64,000 nucleotides of DNA from contig NZ_JACFXU010000014.1 in assembly GCF_014077625.1 (NCBI RefSeq), positions 310,001 to 374,000 of the forward strand. Direction: 5' to 3'. The position numbers and the translations under genes are program-made. Of the stretch, positions 63,149-64,000 are shown one piece after another (positions within the stretch are counted from its first letter, which is position 1; the number at the start of each line of letters is the position of its first letter). Below the pieces are notes generated by a model. The model was not told the origin of the DNA, searched no databases, and worked only from the letters and a program-made list of their open reading frames with translations. Source of the stretch: Sediminihaliea albiluteola. Lineage in GTDB: Bacteria; Pseudomonadota; Gammaproteobacteria; Pseudomonadales; Halieaceae.

Positions 63149-64000
63149 TTACTCGCTGATTTTGTCATAACGAAATTTCATCATTTCATTGGCCGGCATG
63201 GGTTTACTGAAATAGTAGCCCTGAGCTATATCACAGCCTAAGTCAGCCAATAAGCTAAGTTGCTCTTGGGTCTCAACCCCCTCAGCAATAACGCGCAAAT
63301 CTAAACTGTGAGCCATTGCAATGGCGGCGGTTACTAGGTCACGGTCTTCCTTTTTTTCGCAGATACCACTGATAAAGCTGCGATCAATCTTCAGCAGGTC
63401 AAATGCATACTGTCGCAAATAGCTCAATGATGAATACCCAGTGCCAAAGTCATCCATTGAGAGCTTCACTCCTAGCTTATGGAGCTTGCTTAAGGCCTCT
63501 TCGACATATGACTTACCGATCATCAATACGCCTTCAGTAATTTCAAACTCCAAACACTCAGGCCTGACATTAGCGTTAACAAGAGACTCTTCAACAAAGC
63601 TAGCAAAAGCTCTATCTCTGAATTGAAGAGGAGATAAGTTAACCGCAATCGCATACTGCTGCTGATGAGCTTTTCTCCACTCAAGTAAAAAACTAAGAGC
63701 CTGCTCAAGCACATACTTCCCAATAGGAATAATAATGCCGATATGCTCAGCGACAGGGATAAACTCATCTGGCCCCACCTGTCCCAAGGCGGGATTGTGC
63801 CAGCGCAGCAGTGCTTCTGCGCCAGTGACACTTCCTGTTTTTAGGTCTAACTTAGGTTGGTAATAAACTTCAAACTCGTGACGCTCTAGCGCCCCGCGGA
63901 GCTGCCCTTCGATCTCTAACCGACGAAGAATCATGTCGTTCATTTTGTATGTAAAAAAAGAATAGGTATTACGTCCCGAGGCTTTGGCTTGATACATTGC
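63149..64000 (-). CDS. EAL-domain cyclic-di-GMP phosphodiesterase, 5' part outside window
   Basis: The visible 284 residues start with the tail of a GGDEF domain (M-Y-Q-A-K-A-S-G-R-N). They continue into a full EAL domain: the motif is E-A-L-L-R-W near residue 60, with D-D-F-G-T-G-Y-S-S-L-S-Y-L and E-G-V-E-T-Q-E-Q as metal and catalytic loops. All key acidic residues look present, so c-di-GMP hydrolysis is likely. The frame is open to the right edge, so sensor and GGDEF parts lie beyond. Confidence 0.93.
   Translation of the reverse strand, partial: AMYQAKASGRNTYSFFTYKMNDMILRRLEIEGQLRGALERHEFEVYYQPKLDLKTGSVTGAEALLRWHNPALGQVGPDEFIPVAEHIGIIIPIGKYVLEQALSFLLEWRKAHQQQYAIAVNLSPLQFRDRAFASFVEESLVNANVRPECLEFEITEGVLMIGKSYVEEALSKLHKLGVKLSMDDFGTGYSSLSYLRQYAFDLLKIDRSFISGICEKKEDRDLVTAAIAMAHSLDLRVIAEGVETQEQLSLLADLGCDIAQGYYFSKPMPANEMMKFRYDKISE

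Overview
The window looks like a piece of the chromosome of a marine-type gammaproteobacterium. The evidence is the order glmM-folP-ftsH-rlmE / yhbY / greA-carB-carA, which is the Pseudomonas-like core arrangement, together with GC near 53 percent and many lipid, sterol-like and 2-hydroxy-acid catabolic genes. The genus cannot be fixed from the sequence. I saw no insertion sequence, prophage, integrase or CRISPR array.

Layout. Positions 1-10.6 kb hold housekeeping genes, mostly on the minus strand. Positions 10.6-22 kb hold a multidrug-type transporter and a block of CoA-thioester catabolism: three acyl-CoA dehydrogenases, MaoC hydratase, MFE2-like SDR, quinone oxidoreductase, iron alcohol dehydrogenase, thioesterase and a meta-cleavage-type hydrolase. 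Two of its operons share the same promoter/operator sequence. At 21.6-22.2 kb a small secreted sorting-signal protein is joined out of frame to the 3' end of a sterol-desaturase gene, which looks like a deletion scar. Positions 22.4-39.4 kb are mixed: antiporter, SDRs, oligopeptidase, dynamin-like GTPase, tRNA-Gly(CCC), P450 plus cupin, Atm1-type ABC exporter and stress proteins. Positions 39.7-44.4 kb carry a TauD dioxygenase, a class II aldolase, an AraC regulator and an exported amidohydrolase.

The most notable content is a selenium system in two parts. At 45.9-50.3 kb a 2-hydroxyacid dehydrogenase gene is followed by selA, selB and the tRNA-Sec gene, all on the plus strand in one probable operon. 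At 55.4-58.0 kb an operon on the minus strand contains a gene that reads as two ORFs separated by TGA. The text around that TGA is D-(TGA)-G-S-C, the UGSC selenoprotein signature, and a hairpin fitting a bacterial SECIS element follows at the right distance. The operon also encodes a 337-aa conserved protein and a ketoacyl-synthase-III-like enzyme. A 17-bp dyad (TAGTACAGTYGTACGAT) lies at the -42 region of likely promoters of both the sel operon and the UGSC operon. That suggests the decoding machinery and the selenoprotein are switched on together, perhaps by the LuxR-type regulator encoded next to the UGSC operon.

Around the UGSC operon (50.4-63 kb) lie a TonB receptor, an SGNH hydrolase, an FMN 2-hydroxy-acid oxidase, a periplasmic PQQ/heme c alcohol dehydrogenase, a SnoaL-like protein and an EthD-domain protein. 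This reads as a catabolic island for an unknown organic substrate. selD is not in the window.
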